A program made the position numbers and the translations under genes. A stretch of 51,142 nucleotides of DNA from Acinetobacter sp. ANC 4648 (GTDB taxonomy: Bacteria; Pseudomonadota; Gammaproteobacteria; Pseudomonadales; Moraxellaceae). Below are positions 49,176 to 51,142 of the stretch, piece by piece (position 1 is the first letter of the stretch; the number at the start of each line of letters is the position of its first letter). The notes under the pieces were generated by a model. It did not search any database and was not told the DNA's origin. It was given only the letters and a program-made list of their open reading frames with translations. Location: the NCBI RefSeq assembly GCF_002135345.1, contig NZ_NEGI01000011.1, positions 1 through 51,142 of the forward strand, in the 5' to 3' direction.

Positions 49176-50471
49176 ATGAAACGTTTACCTTTAGTCCTCA
49201 GTTCATTTTTTATGGCAGTGACTCAGACACATGCTGAACTTGTTATTAATGGCACAGTAATGCCTTCGGTCGTTTCAGTTCCGAGTGCAGTTAAGAGTAC
49301 AGATTTTTCTCCGAATAATAATTTTCAAAGTTGTCTCGCAAATTTACGTACAGCAGCAATCACTTCGGGTGTGAGTGCTGCTATATATGATCGATATACG
49401 CAAAATTTGACGCCAGATTATTCCGTGATTGAAAAGCTGAATTATCAACCCGAATTTTCAACTCCTATTTGGGATTATCTTTCTGGGTTGGTTGATGAAG
49501 AGCGTGTGCAGAAGGGTCGACAAATGTTAGCGCAGCATCGTGATGTACTTAATCGTGTGCAAGCAGCTTATGGTGTTCCTGCAGAAACTGTGGTGGCGGT
49601 ATGGGGAGTGGAAAGTAATTTTGGTGAAATTTCAGGAAAATATCCTTTATTACAAGCCTTGGGTACTTTGAGTTGTGAGGGGCGCCGTCAAAATTATTTC
49701 CGTGGTGAGTTTTTTGCCACCATGCGAATTTTACAGCGAGGTGATTTGCGTGAAGATCAGCTCAAGGGTTCATGGGCGGGTGCTTTTGGACATACTCAGT
49801 TTATGCCATCGACTTATGAGCGTTTAGCGGTTGATTTTGATGGTGATGGTCGTCGTGATCTAGTTTCAAGCACAGCTGATGCACTCGCTTCGACTGCAAA
49901 CTTCCTTAAACAAGGTGGGTGGCAAACAGGTATGCCATGGGGCTTTGAGGTTAAAATTCCTGATGCTACATCGGTGGGTGCGGAAAGTCGTCGTAATAAG
50001 AAGTCATTAGGTTCATGGTCGGAACGTGGTTTTACCCGTGTGGATGGCAGTCCTTTAATACAAGGTAATTTATCTAGCAGCTCTCAAGCAGGATTGATGA
50101 TGCCAGCTGGAGCAACGGGTCCTGCATTTTTAGTCTTTAAGAATTTTGATGCAATTTATGGTTATAACGCAGCGGAAAGTTATGCATTGGCCATCGCACA
50201 TTTATCTGATCGTTTACAAGGTAAGGGGGCATTTGTGACGGCTTGGCCAACTGATGATGCAGGTACTTCACGTGCAGAGCGGCGTGAAATTCAAAAGTTC
50301 TTATTGCAAAAAGGTTATGACATTGGTGATGCTGATGGATTGATTGGAGATAAAACCCGTCAGGCGATTCGTCAGGAGCAGATAAAGCTTGGTTTAAGTC
50401 CCACTGGGCGAGCAGGACAGCAAGTTTTACAGGTCTTTAGACAGGCTTCAGCAAAGCAGATAATGAAATAG
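49176..50471 (+). CDS. lytic murein transglycosylase, MltB family
   Basis: This 431-residue periplasmic enzyme cleaves peptidoglycan glycan strands to 1,6-anhydro-MurNAc ends. It has a signal peptide (MKRLPLVLSSFFMAVTQTHA), an SLT_2 domain with catalytic Glu146 (VWGVESNFGE) and later AGAFGHTQFMPST, and a C-terminal peptidoglycan-binding domain (about 370-431; LQKGYDIGDADGLIGDKTRQAIR). GTG 49167 is an alternative start three codons upstream. Its product is the substrate pool salvaged by AnmK and Mpl. The upstream region is the DnaA-box-rich stretch. Confidence 0.92.
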   Translation: MKRLPLVLSSFFMAVTQTHAELVINGTVMPSVVSVPSAVKSTDFSPNNNFQSCLANLRTAAITSGVSAAIYDRYTQNLTPDYSVIEKLNYQPEFSTPIWDYLSGLVDEERVQKGRQMLAQHRDVLNRVQAAYGVPAETVVAVWGVESNFGEISGKYPLLQALGTLSCEGRRQNYFRGEFFATMRILQRGDLREDQLKGSWAGAFGHTQFMPSTYERLAVDFDGDGRRDLVSSTADALASTANFLKQGGWQTGMPWGFEVKIPDATSVGAESRRNKKSLGSWSERGFTRVDGSPLIQGNLSSSSQAGLMMPAGATGPAFLVFKNFDAIYGYNAAESYALAIAHLSDRLQGKGAFVTAWPTDDAGTSRAERREIQKFLLQKGYDIGDADGLIGDKTRQAIRQEQIKLGLSPTGRAGQQVLQVFRQASAKQIMK

Positions 50472-50488
50472 GTTTATTAAGTACTATA

Positions 50489-50520
50489 AAGGGGCAGCTA
50501 TTTAAGGCGGCCTTTTTTAT
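50489..50520 (+). terminator. weak terminator after the lytic transglycosylase gene
   Basis: An imperfect GC-rich hairpin followed by TTTTTTAT just past the stop. Pairing is poor, so confidence is low. Confidence 0.4.
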
Positions 50521-51091
50521 TTTGGGTTTAAGAATATAGTTGGTTGGGTGTCATTATATTCTGAGCTTTTCAATATCTTTATATGGTTATCGATAATAAA
50601 TACGATTTTTATATTAATGAATGTGGTTTATTTGGTTTGAAAAATACTGCTTTAATTCATTGATGTTGATGAGGCCTTTGTTTTTTCCTTTTTTGTGAGG
50701 AATTAGCTTTGCTTTAATGGTGGATTTAAGATTATTGAGATATTTAAATATAGAAAACTAGAGAAGGTGATGTATTTGGAGTCTTGTCTATATATAAGTA
50801 CGGAAAATCTATAGGGGCTTGATGCTGCTTATATTTAGATTATGTAAATAATATGTACTTTTAGAGTGTTTAAGGATAATTTTTAGCAATATTGAAAAAA
50901 TTGTTTAATACATAATAGTAAGTGGTGCTAAGTTGGCTTTGAAAGTGCAATATAGATAGAAAATAGCTGCATGAAATATGAAATATGTGAAATTTTTTTA
51001 TAAAAATGATTAAAAAATAGAATAAAAATGCAGTTTTTTAGCGAAATGGTAGAAAAAACCACCATTTGAATAAATTAATTAAAGAAAGGGG
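50521..51091. other. gene-free stretch upstream of the rightward rRNA promoter
   Basis: About 570 bp of strongly AT-rich DNA. I see no ORF, RNA gene or repeat. Its right end serves as upstream AT-rich region of the rrn promoter. Confidence 0.6.
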
Positions 51092-51119
51092 TTGCGTAGG
51101 AAATTTTTTCCCCTATAAT
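51092..51119 (+). promoter_or_regulatory. rRNA operon promoter, rightward
   Basis: TTGCGT (51092-51097), 16-bp spacer, TATAAT (51114-51119), with GCGTATC discriminator and an AT-rich upstream. Spacer shares GTAGGAAATT and CCCC with the promoter at 296-323. The 16S gene itself would lie beyond the window, so the assignment is by analogy. Confidence 0.8.
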
Positions 51120-51142
51120 GCGTATCCATCGGCGGTGATGTT

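Overview
The window is about 51 kb of low-GC gammaproteobacterial chromosome and is best read as the replication-origin region of an Acinetobacter species. The evidence is the protein repertoire (a 44-residue L34, DnaA starting MLWTDCLTRL, an unlinked grpE-dnaK pair, a fused OsmC/YcaO protein, AdeT1/2-like proteins) and the gene order dnaA-dnaN-recF-gyrB opposed to rpmH-rnpA-yidD-yidC-mnmE. I cannot name the species from sequence alone.

Layout. (1) 1-456: the 5' end, leader and promoter of a 16S rRNA gene running leftwards out of the window. (2) 0.4-12 kb: housekeeping genes, namely a periplasmic cyclophilin, an HSL-type esterase, a lipoprotein, grpE and dnaK with sigma-32-type promoters, a matrixin-like protease, an unknown protein, tyrS opposite anmK, an alpha/beta hydrolase and erpA. 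(3) 12-18 kb: three tandem periplasmic AdeT1/2-type binding proteins, then the ABC-F protein YheS. (4) 17.9-30.6 kb: the origin core. gyrB, recF, dnaN and dnaA read left and rpmH to mnmE read right from oriC at about 25.9-26.5 kb. (5) 31-40 kb: OsmC/YcaO fusion, OB-fold stress protein, MFS transporter, DsbC, GlsB-type membrane protein, hpt, guaD and a nucleotidyltransferase. (6) 40-51 kb: a TerC/Alx family protein under a manganese (yybP-ykoY) riboswitch, sotB, a GNAT protein, a zinc alcohol dehydrogenase, a broken SH3-like gene, mpl, a DUF486 protein, purEK and an MltB-type lytic transglycosylase. The window ends in a second rRNA promoter pointing rightwards.

The genes around oriC supply initiation (DnaA), the sliding clamp (DnaN), repair (RecF), supercoiling (GyrB), and on the other side L34, RNase P protein, membrane insertion (YidD, YidC) and tRNA modification (MnmE). 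The two rRNA operons flank this core and both read away from oriC, so they are co-directional with replication.

Beyond the standard annotation, the most interesting signals are in non-coding DNA. There are three separate clusters of perfect DnaA boxes: oriC, an 1.1-kb gene-free stretch beside gyrB, and an AT-rich stretch 23 kb away that shares repeat motifs with oriC. There are three parS-like ParB sites although no parAB is present. The riboswitch has a legible antitermination mechanism. A possible unannotated small RNA lies at 7.96-8.14 kb, the erpA promoter is embedded in a terminator hairpin, and two heat-shock promoters serve grpE and dnaK. I see no CRISPR array, prophage, insertion sequence, transposase or tRNA gene.
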